Of a stretch of DNA of 64,000 bases, positions 1-8,472 are shown piece by piece. The position numbers were made by a program, and so were the translations under genes. How positions within the stretch are numbered: position 1 is the first letter of the stretch; every line of letters begins with the position of its first letter. The notes under the pieces were generated by a model, which was given only the letters and a program-made list of their open reading frames with translations, was not told the DNA's origin and searched no databases. This DNA is from Dermabacter hominis NBRC 106157 (GTDB taxonomy: Bacteria; Actinomycetota; Actinomycetes; Actinomycetales; Dermabacteraceae), in NCBI RefSeq assembly GCF_001570785.1, contig NZ_BCSI01000005.1:47396-111395 (forward strand), given 5' to 3'.

Positions 1-31
1 TTTCGAGTAAAGGTGAGGTAAAATTTCGGGT

Positions 32-319
32 ATGGAATCTGTCATCCTCTTCATGCTTGTGGCCGTCGCACTGGCCGCGGGGCTCATCGCCGTCGTTGTG
101 ATGTCGCAGAAGAAGTCGGGCAATCTTCCCTCGCGTTCGAAGGGCTCGCCGAAGTCAGTGAGCCGTACCCCCTCGGCGTCAATGCGCGCGAGCGTGCCCG
201 TTCAAGCCTGGCCCCTGCGTGAGCGTGAAGGGCGCAGCGCCGCATCGCGCACGGATCGTGACTCATCAAATACCGATCAAGCTGAAGCAGAGGGCGAGCC
301 GTTGCGTCTCGCTTCGTGA
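32..319 (+). CDS. Small single-pass membrane protein, function unknown
   Basis: A 95-residue reading frame starts at an ATG preceded by a purine-rich stretch (aggtgaggta). Residues 1-26 form one hydrophobic segment of alternating V/A/L/I, followed by QKK and a basic, serine-rich tail with no recognisable domain. The first 30 residues resemble the N-terminal membrane anchor found in many actinobacterial FtsY proteins, and ftsY lies 120 bp downstream, but a hairpin terminator separates the two. It could be a genuine small membrane protein, a remnant, or a chance frame; the tail has the look of unconstrained high-GC sequence. Confidence 0.45.
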   Translation: MESVILFMLVAVALAAGLIAVVVMSQKKSGNLPSRSKGSPKSVSRTPSASMRASVPVQAWPLREREGRSAASRTDRDSSNTDQAEAEGEPLRLAS

Positions 320-351
320 GGTGCTGCACGCGCATCGTCTCACCACAGCCA

Positions 352-376
352 CGCCCGCGCTTGCGCGGGCGTTTTC
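352..376 (+). terminator. Hairpin terminator upstream of ftsY
   Basis: A perfect 9-bp GC inverted repeat, CGCCCGCGC (352-360) and GCGCGGGCG (363-371), is followed by TTTTC. It ends whatever transcription unit enters from the left and isolates ftsY. Confidence 0.7.
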
Positions 377-439
377 GTACACTAGCGAGGAAGTCTTTGC
401 CGCGCGCCCTCACGTGCGTGGCTGGTTAAGGGAGGGCTA

Positions 440-1909
440 ATGGACTTAAACGAACTGATATTGACCCTCGTCGCAAGCGGCGGCGGCGTCGCCGTCATCG
501 CGGCGGGGTTGTGGGCGCTCACGCGGCCGTCGGGAAGTGACACCGACGGCAAAGAGGCGCCGGAGAAAGATGCCAAGGGTGAGCGCAAGGAAGCCGCAAA
601 GCCGGAGCGTCCCGCCGCCCCCACGTGGGGGGAGTCGCTTTCGGCGCCGGCTAAGAAACCCGCGCGCGAAGCGGAAAGTGAAGAGGAGGAGGGAGCCGAC
701 GCCTCCCAGGCTCCCGTCGACGCCGAAGTGCCGCACGAGGGCGGCGTGCAGGCATCGGACACACCTGAGGCCACCCCTGCCGCACCCGTGGCGCCCGCTG
801 AAACCGTTGAACCGGTCGAGCCCGTCGCGCCGGTCGAACCCGTTGAAACTGCCGAGCCGGTCGACCCCGTTGAACCCGTCGAGCCCGCCGAGCCGGTTGC
901 TCCGGCCGAGGAAGTCGAGCAGGCGGACGTCGAAGCCGAGCCGCACACCCCCGTCGAGGCTCCTGAGCCGACCGCCGATCGCATGGTGCGCCTTCGCGAG
1001 CGCCTCCAGCGCTCCGGTTCGATTGGCCGCGGCATCCTCGCACTGCTCACGAGCGGTGAGATCGACATGGACACGTGGGACGAGATCGAGGAAACCCTCC
1101 TCATGGCCGACCTCGGCCCTGATGCGACCGACGAACTGATGGAAGCGCTGCGCGAGCGCGTGCAGGTGCTCGGCACGAAAGATCCCGACGCGATCCGCGA
1201 AGTGCTGCGTGAAGAACTCGTCAAGCTCGTCAACCCCGGCCTCGACCGTCGACTCGCGGCGAGCGCGATCGAGGCGCCCGACGGTTCGATGGTGCCGAGC
1301 GTCGTCATGATGGTCGGCGTCAACGGAACCGGAAAGACGACGACGACCGGTAAGTTCGGTCGCGTCCTCATTGCCGAAGGCCGCACCGTACTCTTTGGGG
1401 CTGCCGATACATTCCGTGCCGCAGCCGCCGAGCAGCTCCAGACGTGGGGCGAACGGGTGGGCGTCACAACCGTGCGCAGCGAACGCGAAAACGCCGATCC
1501 GGCCTCGGTCGCCTTCGACGCTGTTCAGGCCGGCATTGACCAGGGTGTCGATGTCGTCGTGATCGATACGGCCGGTCGCCTCCAGAACAAGAAGGGGCTC
1601 ATGGACGAACTCGGCAAGATTCGCCGCGTCGCCTCGAAGGCTCTCAAGGGGGCCGAGATCCAGGAGGTCATCCTCGTCCTTGACGCGACGACCGGCCAGA
1701 ACGGCATGCAGCAGGCGCGCGTGTTCGCTGAGGCCGTGAACGTCACGGGCATTGCGCTCACGAAGCTCGACGGCACCGCGAAGGGCGGCATTGTCGTCAA
1801 CGTCCAGCGCGAGCTCGGTGTGCCCGTGAAGCTCGTGGGTCTCGGTGAAGGCATGGACGACCTCACGCCGTTCGACCCGTACGGGTTCGTGGACGCACTC
1901 CTCGAGTAG
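440..1909 (+). CDS. ftsY: Signal recognition particle receptor FtsY
   Basis: FtsY is the membrane GTPase that docks the SRP-ribosome complex at the Sec translocon. The 489-residue product has an N-terminal hydrophobic segment (about 6-28), a long acidic and proline-rich linker rich in PVEP units (about 120-155), the helical N domain (about 180-270) and the SRP GTPase G domain: GVNGTGKT P-loop at 293-300, DTAGR at 376-380 and TKLDG at 441-445. The membrane anchor is usual in actinobacterial FtsY, unlike E. coli FtsY. The ATG at 440 follows a good Shine-Dalgarno (gggagg). Its partner ffh is 138 bp downstream. Confidence 0.97.
   Translation: MDLNELILTLVASGGGVAVIAAGLWALTRPSGSDTDGKEAPEKDAKGERKEAAKPERPAAPTWGESLSAPAKKPAREAESEEEEGADASQAPVDAEVPHEGGVQASDTPEATPAAPVAPAETVEPVEPVAPVEPVETAEPVDPVEPVEPAEPVAPAEEVEQADVEAEPHTPVEAPEPTADRMVRLRERLQRSGSIGRGILALLTSGEIDMDTWDEIEETLLMADLGPDATDELMEALRERVQVLGTKDPDAIREVLREELVKLVNPGLDRRLAASAIEAPDGSMVPSVVMMVGVNGTGKTTTTGKFGRVLIAEGRTVLFGAADTFRAAAAEQLQTWGERVGVTTVRSERENADPASVAFDAVQAGIDQGVDVVVIDTAGRLQNKKGLMDELGKIRRVASKALKGAEIQEVILVLDATTGQNGMQQARVFAEAVNVTGIALTKLDGTAKGGIVVNVQRELGVPVKLVGLGEGMDDLTPFDPYGFVDALLE
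806..906 (+). repeat. Imperfect PVEP-unit tandem repeats in ftsY linker
   Basis: About eight short Pro-Val-Glu/Asp/Ala-Pro units are encoded by near-identical gtcgarccc-type 9-12 bp units within the acidic linker of FtsY. Such runs change length easily by slippage and give long open frames on the other strand. Confidence 0.6.
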
Positions 1910-1927
1910 TTCCCCTCACCCCTTTCG

Positions 1928-1979
1928 CGCGAGCCGGAGCGCACCGACCCCCGTTACAATGGGTGCGCTCCGGCTCGCG
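1928..1979 (+). promoter_or_regulatory. 18-bp perfect inverted repeat with a -10-like loop, upstream of ffh
   Basis: CGCGAGCCGGAGCGCACC (1928-1945) is exactly complementary to 1962-1979, separated by a 16-nt loop that contains TACAAT (1955-1960), a good actinobacterial -10 hexamer. No T-run follows on either side, so it is not a standard intrinsic terminator. It lies between the ftsY stop and the ffh start at 2048. It may end ftsY transcription, act as a leader structure or operator for ffh, or carry the ffh promoter in its loop. Confidence 0.5.
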
Positions 1980-2047
1980 AGGTGCGCCCCCACGGGTGCG
2001 CGCCGTCACCTCGCTCGCCGCCCCAAGTTTCCCGAGGCTATTTTTTC

Positions 2048-3640
2048 GTGTTTGACAATCTTTCCGATCGTATTAGTAAGACCCTCAAGGGCCTGCGTGG
2101 CCAGGGCCGCCTCACTGAGGCCGATATCGACAAGACCGTGCGCGAGATCCGCCGCGCACTGCTTGACGCGGACGTCGCCGTCCCCGTCGTTCGGCAGTTT
2201 GCCGCGCGCGTGCGCGAGCGTGCCCTAGGCGCCGAGGTGTCGAAGGCCCTCAACCCCGCGCAGCAGGTCGTCAAGATCGTGCACGCCGAACTTGTGGAGG
2301 TTCTCGGCGGTGCGACCGGCGGGCTCCAGTTCGCGAAAAACCCGCCGACCGTCATCATGCTCGCGGGCCTCCAGGGCGCCGGTAAAACGACACTCGCCGG
2401 CAAGCTTGCCAAGTACCTCAAGGACGAGGGTCACACGCCGCTGCTCGTTGCGTCGGACCTCCAGCGCCCCAATGCCGTCAACCAGCTCCAGATCGTCGGT
2501 GAGCGGGCGGGCGTCAAGGTGTTCGCTCCCGAGCCCGGCAATGGCGTGGGGGACCCTGTTGTCGTTGCCCTCGACGGTGTCGCGACGGCGGCGCACGAGC
2601 AGTACGACGTTGTGATCGTTGATACCGCGGGCCGCCTCGGCATCGACGAAGAAATGATGCAGCAGGCGCGGGATATCCGCGATGCCGTCAACCCCGACAA
2701 CACCCTTTTCGTCGTCGACGCGATGATCGGCCAGGATGCCGCGCGCGTTGCCGAAGCGTTCCGCGACGGCGTGGGCTTCACGGGCGTGGTGCTGTCGAAA
2801 CTCGACGGCGATGCACGCGGTGGCGCGGCCCTCTCCATCACGGGCATCACCGACCGCCCGATCCTCTTCGCCTCGACCGGTGAGGCACTCGGTGATTTCG
2901 AGCGGTTCCACCCGGACCGCATGGCGAGCCGCATCCTCGATATGGGCGACGTGCTTACCCTCATCGAGCAGGCCGAAAAGCGCATGGATCGCGAGGAAGC
3001 CGAGAAGGTCGCCTCGAAGCTCGCGCAGGGCGAAGAATTCAACCTCAACGACTTCATGTCGATGCTCCAGCAGATCAAGTCGATGGGCTCGATGAAGAAG
3101 ATGCTCGGCATGATGCCGAACATGCGCCAGTACAAGCAGGCGATCGATCAGTTCGACGATTCGATGATCACCCGTATCGAAGCAATGGTGCAGTCCATGA
3201 CGCCGTTCGAGCGCGCGAACCCCAAAGAGATCAACGGCACACGCCGAGCACGCATCGCGAAGGGCTCCGGCACGACCGTGACCGAAGTGAATCGTCTGCT
3301 CGATCAGTTCAAGCAGATGCAAAAGATGATGGGCTCGGTAGGTAAGGGCCTGGCTGGCGGCGGCGGTTTCGGGGCGCCGGGCATGGGATTTGGCAAGAAA
3401 TCCCGCGGACGCATGCAGTCCCCGAAGAAAAACAAAAAGAAGTCCCGTTCGGGCAACCCTGCGAAGCGCGCAGCCGAAGAAAAGGCGTGGGCGGAGCAGC
3501 AGGCCCAGAAGAAGGGTTCGGCCTTCGGCGGCGCGGGCGCGTTTGGAGGGGCGGGGAATTCCGCCGACGCCAGCGCCGACTTGTCGAACCTCGACATGAA
3601 TCAGCTTCCCCCAGAACTTCGCAAGATGCTCGGAAAGTAG
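2048..3640 (+). CDS. ffh: Signal recognition particle protein Ffh
   Basis: Ffh is the SRP54 GTPase that binds signal sequences of nascent chains together with 4.5S RNA. The 530-residue product has the N domain, a G domain with GLQGAGKT at 107-114, DTAGR and SKLDG, and a methionine-rich M domain (MSMLQQIKSMGSMKKMLGMM region near 335-355), then a basic, glycine-rich tail. I chose GTG at 2048, giving the canonical MFDNLSDRI start; the frame is open further upstream but that part is not family-like. The DivIVA-like gene follows after 3 bp. Confidence 0.97.
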   Translation: MFDNLSDRISKTLKGLRGQGRLTEADIDKTVREIRRALLDADVAVPVVRQFAARVRERALGAEVSKALNPAQQVVKIVHAELVEVLGGATGGLQFAKNPPTVIMLAGLQGAGKTTLAGKLAKYLKDEGHTPLLVASDLQRPNAVNQLQIVGERAGVKVFAPEPGNGVGDPVVVALDGVATAAHEQYDVVIVDTAGRLGIDEEMMQQARDIRDAVNPDNTLFVVDAMIGQDAARVAEAFRDGVGFTGVVLSKLDGDARGGAALSITGITDRPILFASTGEALGDFERFHPDRMASRILDMGDVLTLIEQAEKRMDREEAEKVASKLAQGEEFNLNDFMSMLQQIKSMGSMKKMLGMMPNMRQYKQAIDQFDDSMITRIEAMVQSMTPFERANPKEINGTRRARIAKGSGTTVTEVNRLLDQFKQMQKMMGSVGKGLAGGGGFGAPGMGFGKKSRGRMQSPKKNKKKSRSGNPAKRAAEEKAWAEQQAQKKGSAFGGAGAFGGAGNSADASADLSNLDMNQLPPELRKMLGK

Positions 3641-3643
3641 CCG

Positions 3644-4279
3644 ATGTCCACCGTCACGACCGGTAGCCTTCCCGCTCTCACCTCGGGACTTCGATTCCCC
3701 ACGTCGAGGCGTGGCGCGCGCTACTGCATCGATAACGTCGATCGTTTCCTCGACACCCTAGATGAGGAACTCGTGCTCACCGAGGGAGACGTCGAGCGCT
3801 CGTTCGCTCTCGCCGAGCGTATTGAGGCGCAGTCGTTCCCGCGCGTCGGGCTTATGCGCGAGGGCTACCAGGCAGCCGTCGTGGACGAAGCCCTCGAAGC
3901 GGTCGTGCGCGAACTGCGGGCCGATCCGCTCAGCGAGCACAATGCCCTCGTGATTTGCGTGGATGACTTTCTCGCGGCGCATCAGCCACTGACGTGGGCC
4001 GACGCGCAGGCCGGCGCCGTTGGTGGAGCCGTGAGGCTGTACGAACGCTCGAGCGTAGAAAAGGCCTTCGCTGACTTTCGCGCTATCGCCACGGCCGGCG
4101 ATACGCACGAGACGCATCGCAAGCTCAGGCAGTTCCGCAAAGAGCTCAGGCTCGCGCGACTCGGCGATTGGGAGAGCGGGGCGGGTGCCGACGGCGAGGG
4201 GTATCCCGCGTTCGCCGTCGATCGGTTCTTTGCGCTCAGTATTTCCGACCATTGCTCGGCGCCTCTGTCTGGCGAGTAA
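3644..4279 (+). CDS. DivIVA-domain-like protein
   Basis: This 211-residue protein contains repeated short modules resembling the N-terminal membrane-binding motif of DivIVA/Wag31 (GY..x..VD.FLD). They are near residues 16-45 (ending IDNVDRFLDTL), 63-92 (REGYQAAVVDEAL) and 186-202 (EGYPAFAVDRFF). It lacks the long coiled coil of true DivIVA. The ATG lies 3 bp after the ffh stop, so it is probably translationally coupled to ffh. A second protein of the same design is at 24515-25063. Role unknown; polar or membrane association is inference. Confidence 0.7.
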   Translation: MSTVTTGSLPALTSGLRFPTSRRGARYCIDNVDRFLDTLDEELVLTEGDVERSFALAERIEAQSFPRVGLMREGYQAAVVDEALEAVVRELRADPLSEHNALVICVDDFLAAHQPLTWADAQAGAVGGAVRLYERSSVEKAFADFRAIATAGDTHETHRKLRQFRKELRLARLGDWESGAGADGEGYPAFAVDRFFALSISDHCSAPLSGE

Positions 4280-4362
4280 CGGCGGAGGCGCAGCGGCCGT
4301 CGGATCCTCAACTGTGCCCGGTGGCACACGCTACGGCCTTTCGCTGAGGGGCCGGTTTCGGG

Positions 4363-4415
4363 CATAATTGACCCTTGTATGTGCCCGCTCCGGAGCCCTC
4401 TACCCGGCCGGGCAC
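4363..4415 (+). promoter_or_regulatory. Candidate rpsP promoter and leader hairpin
   Basis: CATAAT at 4363-4368 is a plausible -10 element, with no convincing -35. Just downstream GTGCCCG (4381-4387) pairs with CGGGCAC (4409-4415), giving a leader hairpin without a T-run. The leader to rpsP would be about 125 nt, long enough for regulation, which is not shown. Confidence 0.35.
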
Positions 4416-4500
4416 GTCCAGCCGAGGAAAGCGCAGCTTATGTTGACCCCACGGGCGGCGCGATTCTCACCCATTCTTACGCAGAAGGAGAGACAGCCTC

Positions 4501-5001
4501 GTGGCCGTCAAGATTCGTCTAAAGCGCATGGGCAAGGTCCATGCACCGGTTTACCGCATCGTTGTTGTTGACTCGCGCAAGAAGCGCGATGGCGCCGTGA
4601 TCGAAGAGATCGGCAAGTACAACCCGAACGAGCAGCCCTCGTTCATGGAAGTTGACTCGGAGCGCGCGCAGTACTGGCTCGGCGTGGGTGCCCAGCCCAG
4701 CGACCAGGTCGCCGCGATCCTCAAGGTCACCGGTGAGTGGGCAAAGTTCAAGGGTGAAGAGGGCACAGAAGGCACCCTCAAGCCCAAGGAGGCAAAGGTG
4801 AGCGCCGAAGAGCGCATCGCCGCCGCTGACAAGGCCGCCGCTGAAAAGCGCGAAGAGGTCAAGGCCGCCAAGGAAAAGGCTGAGGCCGAAGCCGCCGCTG
4901 AGAAGGAAGCCGCTGAGGCTGCCGAGAACGCCGAGTCCTCCGAGGAGTCGGCTGAGGGTGCCGAGGCCGAGACTTCCGAAGAGACCACCGAAGAGGCCTG
5001 A
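4501..5001 (+). CDS. rpsP: 30S ribosomal protein S16 (bS16)
   Basis: bS16 stabilises the 5' domain of 16S rRNA. Residues 1-80 carry the family core ([11 protein letters not shown] start and the VDSRKKRDG motif). The remaining ~85 residues are an Ala/Glu/Lys-rich acidic extension of the kind seen in many actinobacterial S16 proteins; E. coli S16 is only about 82 residues. The GTG start follows gaaggagag. It heads the rpsP-khpA unit. Confidence 0.97.
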   Translation: MAVKIRLKRMGKVHAPVYRIVVVDSRKKRDGAVIEEIGKYNPNEQPSFMEVDSERAQYWLGVGAQPSDQVAAILKVTGEWAKFKGEEGTEGTLKPKEAKVSAEERIAAADKAAAEKREEVKAAKEKAEAEAAAEKEAAEAAENAESSEESAEGAEAETSEETTEEA

Positions 5002-5003
5002 GC

Positions 5004-5246
5004 ATGAGTGCCCGCGCCGAAGCTCTCGCGCACCTCGTGTGCGGGATCGTCGACAACCCCGATGACGTGCGCGTCAAGGAAAAGTCGACCCGCCGGGGGC
5101 CGCTGCTCGAAGTGCGCGTTCACCCCGATGATCTCGGGCGCGTGATCGGGCGTTCGGGTCGCACGGCCCGGGCGCTGCGCACCGTGACCACGGCACTGTC
5201 CAACGACGACATTCGCGTGGACATCGTGGACACCGACAAGCGCTAA
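5004..5246 (+). CDS. khpA: KH-domain RNA-binding protein (KhpA/YlqC family)
   Basis: This 80-residue single type II KH domain has the GxxG loop as VIGRSGRTA (residues 49-57). KhpA-type proteins bind RNA, commonly as a partner of KhpB/Jag. The ATG is 2 bp after the rpsP stop, the conserved position between rpsP and rimM in Gram-positive bacteria. Confidence 0.93.
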   Translation: MSARAEALAHLVCGIVDNPDDVRVKEKSTRRGPLLEVRVHPDDLGRVIGRSGRTARALRTVTTALSNDDIRVDIVDTDKR

Positions 5247-5264
5247 CGGTGACAACGCACCTTG

Positions 5265-5310
5265 AGGCGGCAGCAACGCTACAGTGTGGCGCGGCTGCCG
5301 CCTTTCCTTA
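5265..5310 (+). terminator. Terminator after rpsP-khpA
   Basis: AGGCGGCAGC (5265-5274) pairs perfectly with GCTGCCGCCT (5294-5303) across a 19-nt loop, followed by TTCCTTAT. It should end the rpsP-khpA transcript, or act as an attenuator in front of the lipoprotein gene. Confidence 0.6.
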
Positions 5311-5333
5311 TGAGACCCGTGAGTGAGGATTCC

Positions 5334-6242
5334 ATGAAGCTCTCCCGCATTCTTCGCCCGCTCGCTGCCTTCGGCGCAGCGGGACTTCTGGCGCTCGGCG
5401 CTGCCGGGTGCGACGCAATCGGCTCGACAGGCGGTGAGCCCTCGGGTGGTGGCACCGTGGAGGTCACGACGATAAAGAAGAAGCCCCAGGTCGATCCCGC
5501 GACCGAGTACGCGTGCACGCAGTTCTTTGGCGACCCAGATTACGTCTCGCCCGAGTACTTCCAGGCGATTGCCATGGGGGCGAGTGCCCTTGAGATCGGC
5601 GGTACGAACGAGTACATGTTCCAGACTGCCGCCGAGGATGTGCGTGGGACGTTTGCTGAATCCACCGAGGATGCTAAGGGTGCGGCCGGCAAGGTCGCCG
5701 ACTGGATCGAAACTGAATCCGCGAAGGGGAAGGACGCCGATACCGAAGCCTTCAAGGGAGCGCTCGAGGGTCTCGCATCGGCGTGCGCGCCGATGTCGGT
5801 GCACGCGACGTGGGCGAGCGGTGGCGGTGAGAAGGGCAAGAAACCCGCAAAACTCGTGTGTGCTGAGCTTGCGACAAAGCCGCAGCTGTTCACCGAATAC
5901 CGCAACGGCAACGTTTTCACCTCGAACTCCTTTAAAGCCGTTGGTTTTCGCGGCAAGTATGTTCCGAAGTCCGATCGTGCAAAGGTACAGAACCTCAGCG
6001 ACATTCTCCAGGACGAGATCGATAACGTCGATGACGAGGGTGTGAAGAAGGCCCTCATCGAGGTCCAAAAACCGTTCCAAAAAGTTCTTGACGGAGATCC
6101 GAACTCCTCCGGCTCGCGTTCGACTCTCGATGGTTTCGGCGCGGCGTGCGAGGCAGCGGGATACGAAGGCGCCGTTGACCTCCCGAGCGAGGACCCGGGC
6201 GAGAGCGGCGAGGGCGGCGGAGGTGAGCTCGCCGGTGAGTGA
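5334..6242 (+). CDS. Putative lipoprotein of unknown function
   Basis: The 302-residue product has a basic N-terminus, a hydrophobic core and a lipobox LGAAGC ending at Cys24, so it should be lipidated and held on the outer face of the membrane. The mature part has a Ser/Gly-rich linker and a mostly helical region with several cysteines (CTQFF, SACAP, LVCAEL, AACEAAG), ending in an acidic, glycine-rich tail. I recognise no family. An ATG at 5310 would add eight residues; 5334 gives a better signal peptide and has gtgagg in front. It interrupts the usual khpA-rimM adjacency and overlaps rimM by 8 bp. Confidence 0.75.
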   Translation: MKLSRILRPLAAFGAAGLLALGAAGCDAIGSTGGEPSGGGTVEVTTIKKKPQVDPATEYACTQFFGDPDYVSPEYFQAIAMGASALEIGGTNEYMFQTAAEDVRGTFAESTEDAKGAAGKVADWIETESAKGKDADTEAFKGALEGLASACAPMSVHATWASGGGEKGKKPAKLVCAELATKPQLFTEYRNGNVFTSNSFKAVGFRGKYVPKSDRAKVQNLSDILQDEIDNVDDEGVKKALIEVQKPFQKVLDGDPNSSGSRSTLDGFGAACEAAGYEGAVDLPSEDPGESGEGGGGELAGE

Positions 6243-6801
6243 CAACGTGACGGTAGTCGTGGGCACAATCGGCAAGGCTCACGGTCTCAAGGGCGAGGTG
6301 TCGCTCATCGTACGCACCGATATTCCCGAAGAGCGCCTCGTGAAGGGTGCCCGTTTCGACGTTGACGGGGGCGAGGGAACGCCCCAACAGCTCACGCTCG
6401 CCGCGACGCGCACACAGCAAGGGCGGTGGTACGTGAAGTTCGCCGAGATCCACGACCGCACGGCGGCAGAGGGGCTTCGCGGCGCAGATCTCGTACTCGA
6501 GCTGGATCGCGACGAGGAGTTTGAAGAGGATCCCGATGCGTGGTACCCGGAGGAACTCAAGGGGCTTGAAGTCCGTACGGACGATGGCCGAGTGCTCGGC
6601 ACCGTGATCGGGCTCGATCATTATCCCGCGCAGGATCTGTTGATCGTGCGGGCGGTGGATGGCCGGCGCGTCATGCTTCCGTTCGTCGAGGAGCTCGTGC
6701 CCGAAGTCGACATTGAGGGCGGGTTCGTGGTTGCGGATCCTCCCGGCGGTCTCTTCGATCCCGAGAACGCGCTGAGCGAGCGCGATGGTGCGAAGGGCTA
6801 G
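6235..6801 (+). CDS. rimM: 16S rRNA processing protein RimM
   Basis: RimM assists late 30S assembly near the head domain by binding uS19. The product (188 residues) has the N-terminal beta-barrel, beginning VVVGTIGKAHGLKGEVS, and the C-terminal PRC-barrel (WYPEELKGLEV, then DLLIVRAVDGRRVMLPFVEE). The GTG at 6235, inside the end of the lipoprotein gene, follows aggtgag; GTG 6247 is an alternative. trmD follows after 6 bp, the standard rimM-trmD pair. Confidence 0.95.
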   Translation: MSDNVTVVVGTIGKAHGLKGEVSLIVRTDIPEERLVKGARFDVDGGEGTPQQLTLAATRTQQGRWYVKFAEIHDRTAAEGLRGADLVLELDRDEEFEEDPDAWYPEELKGLEVRTDDGRVLGTVIGLDHYPAQDLLIVRAVDGRRVMLPFVEELVPEVDIEGGFVVADPPGGLFDPENALSERDGAKG

Positions 6802-6807
6802 CGTCTC

Positions 6808-7542
6808 GTGCGTATCGACGTCATCACTATTTTTCCCGAATACCTCGCCCCGCTCGAACTTTCCCTCATCGGCAAGGCCCGCAAGGACGGGCTCATCGAT
6901 GTGCACCTGCACAACTTGCGCGACTACACGCACGATCGTCACCGCACAGTCGATGACACGCCCGTGGGCGGCGGGGCCGGCATGGTGATGAAGCCCGAGC
7001 CGTGGGCGGAAGCGTTTGCGGATGTGCTCGCCTCGGGGAAGGGGGAGTCCGACGATGGCTCCGCTTCACCGCTCGTTATTTTCCCGAACCCGGCGGGCGA
7101 ACCGTTCACGCAGCGGGCCGCGGAACAGCGGGCCGAGGAGCCGTGGCTCATTTTCGCGTGCGGCCGCTACGAAGGGATCGACGAGCGCGTTTATGAGTAC
7201 CTCGCCGATCAAGGCGTGCGCGTTGCGCTCAGCTCACTCGGTGATTACGTGCTCAACGGTGGCGAGGTTGCGGTTCTCGCGATGACCGAGGCGATCGTGC
7301 GGCTCGTGCCGGGGGTCGTGGGCAATCCCGAATCGATCGTCGAGGAGTCTCACACGAGCGGGCTGCTCGAGTACCCGCTCTATACGAAGCCCGCACGTTG
7401 GACCTCACCCGACGGCGTGCAGCGCGACGTGCCCGAAGTGCTGCTCAGCGGCCACCACGCGCGCATCCAAAAGTGGCGCCGCGAGCGCTCACTCGAGCGC
7501 ACTGCCGAGCGCAGGCCAGACCTCCTCGAGGGGCGCGAGTAG
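6808..7542 (+). CDS. trmD: tRNA (guanine-N1-)-methyltransferase TrmD
   Basis: TrmD makes m1G37 in tRNAs that read CNN codons, preventing +1 frameshifts. The 244-residue product starts [13 protein letters not shown] and has the trefoil-knot SAM-binding elements, including [11 protein letters not shown] and the [11 protein letters not shown] loop, with the SGHH segment near the C-terminus. GTG start 6 bp after rimM. Confidence 0.97.
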   Translation: MRIDVITIFPEYLAPLELSLIGKARKDGLIDVHLHNLRDYTHDRHRTVDDTPVGGGAGMVMKPEPWAEAFADVLASGKGESDDGSASPLVIFPNPAGEPFTQRAAEQRAEEPWLIFACGRYEGIDERVYEYLADQGVRVALSSLGDYVLNGGEVAVLAMTEAIVRLVPGVVGNPESIVEESHTSGLLEYPLYTKPARWTSPDGVQRDVPEVLLSGHHARIQKWRRERSLERTAERRPDLLEGRE

Positions 7543-7566
7543 CCCGCAAGGCCCGCAAGCGCCCTC

Positions 7567-8193
7567 TTAGTCTTCGCCTCGCTCCTGGTCCTTCGGGTGG
7601 TCCTGGGCTCCGAGATGACGCACGAGGCGCCTTGTTGTGAAGGGCCAATAGAAGGCCGCGAAGGCAATGGCGATGAAGCCAAACGCGCTTCCAATGTCGA
7701 GGAAAACGCGCTGAGGCAAGCTCCTCGCCATAAGGACATGGCCAGCGCACGCGAGTGCGGCAAGGATTGCGAGCACGCCGAAGCCCACAAGAACGGCGTT
7801 GACGGGCTTGACTTTCGAGTGATGGTCGCGTGCAACCGCCGCTGACTCAGGCGTTGTTGCCACGTGCCCTTCCTCGACCGCTTGGAGGACGCCGTGGCGC
7901 CTCCCCGGCACGGAGTGAATAAAGAGCCCCGCGATCACGAGTGCGAGCGCGATGGCGAGCCCCACGATCATTGAGCGGGCGGGGTCGTCGCCAGTCCAGG
8001 GAAGGAGCGCGAGCGCCCAAAACAGCGCGGCGGGTGCAAGCAGCACGAGGAGGAACGAGACGAGGTTCGAGACGTGCTCCTTCGTGGAGTGCTTGACGAA
8101 GGTGGTTGCTTCCGCGTGAGTGAGGCCGCTGCTCGTGATGGCCCTGTGGGATCGGGTAGCGGCGGTGGGCTCTTGGCTGTTGTGCACGTTCAC
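7567..8193 (-). CDS. Polytopic membrane protein, unknown function
   Basis: A 208-residue protein with about four hydrophobic segments (roughly residues 38-60, 69-88, 132-155 and 165-185 from the GTG start), the first three separated by short charged loops, and a hydrophilic, His/Asp/Glu-rich C-terminus. GTG at 8193 is preceded on the minus strand by aaggagccct, a strong ribosome-binding site. It lies between trmD and rplS, which are normally neighbours, and points against them. No family recognised. Confidence 0.75.
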   Translation of the reverse strand: MNVHNSQEPTAATRSHRAITSSGLTHAEATTFVKHSTKEHVSNLVSFLLVLLAPAALFWALALLPWTGDDPARSMIVGLAIALALVIAGLFIHSVPGRRHGVLQAVEEGHVATTPESAAVARDHHSKVKPVNAVLVGFGVLAILAALACAGHVLMARSLPQRVFLDIGSAFGFIAIAFAAFYWPFTTRRLVRHLGAQDHPKDQERGED

Positions 8194-8472
8194 AGGGCTC
8201 CTTTCGTGCGAGCAACCTCGCACTCTCCTTCAGGGGACATCCTATTGCGTGCCTCTTGGAGCAGTGGCAAAATGGATGACCGTGCGTGTTGCGCAGTGAC
8301 CTGCCTCGGGGGGTTGCGGCACGAGGCAACAGGGCAGATCCGTCGCCACGGGAATGGCGGCCAGAGGCCCGGCACATGTGAATGATTCATAGACGCCCTC
8401 GGTGGGTTTGACCCGCCGCCAGGGGGTAAAACATTCGCCGTCCGACCCGGGGCGGGAGGCAGGAGAAAACTT

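Noticed and set aside
382..1467. Minus-strand frame rich in Gly-Ser-Thr repeats resembling a surface protein
   Set aside because: It is the complement of the PVEP repeats of ftsY, which has all GTPase motifs on the plus strand.
4368..4571. 67-codon ORF in the rpsP leader
   Set aside because: It overlaps the rpsP start in another frame and has no ribosome-binding site; the region is better read as a leader hairpin.
8194..8472. Riboswitch or tRNA in the gap before rplS
   Set aside because: No T-loop-like GTTCGA motif or recognisable riboswitch core; only short GC hairpins.
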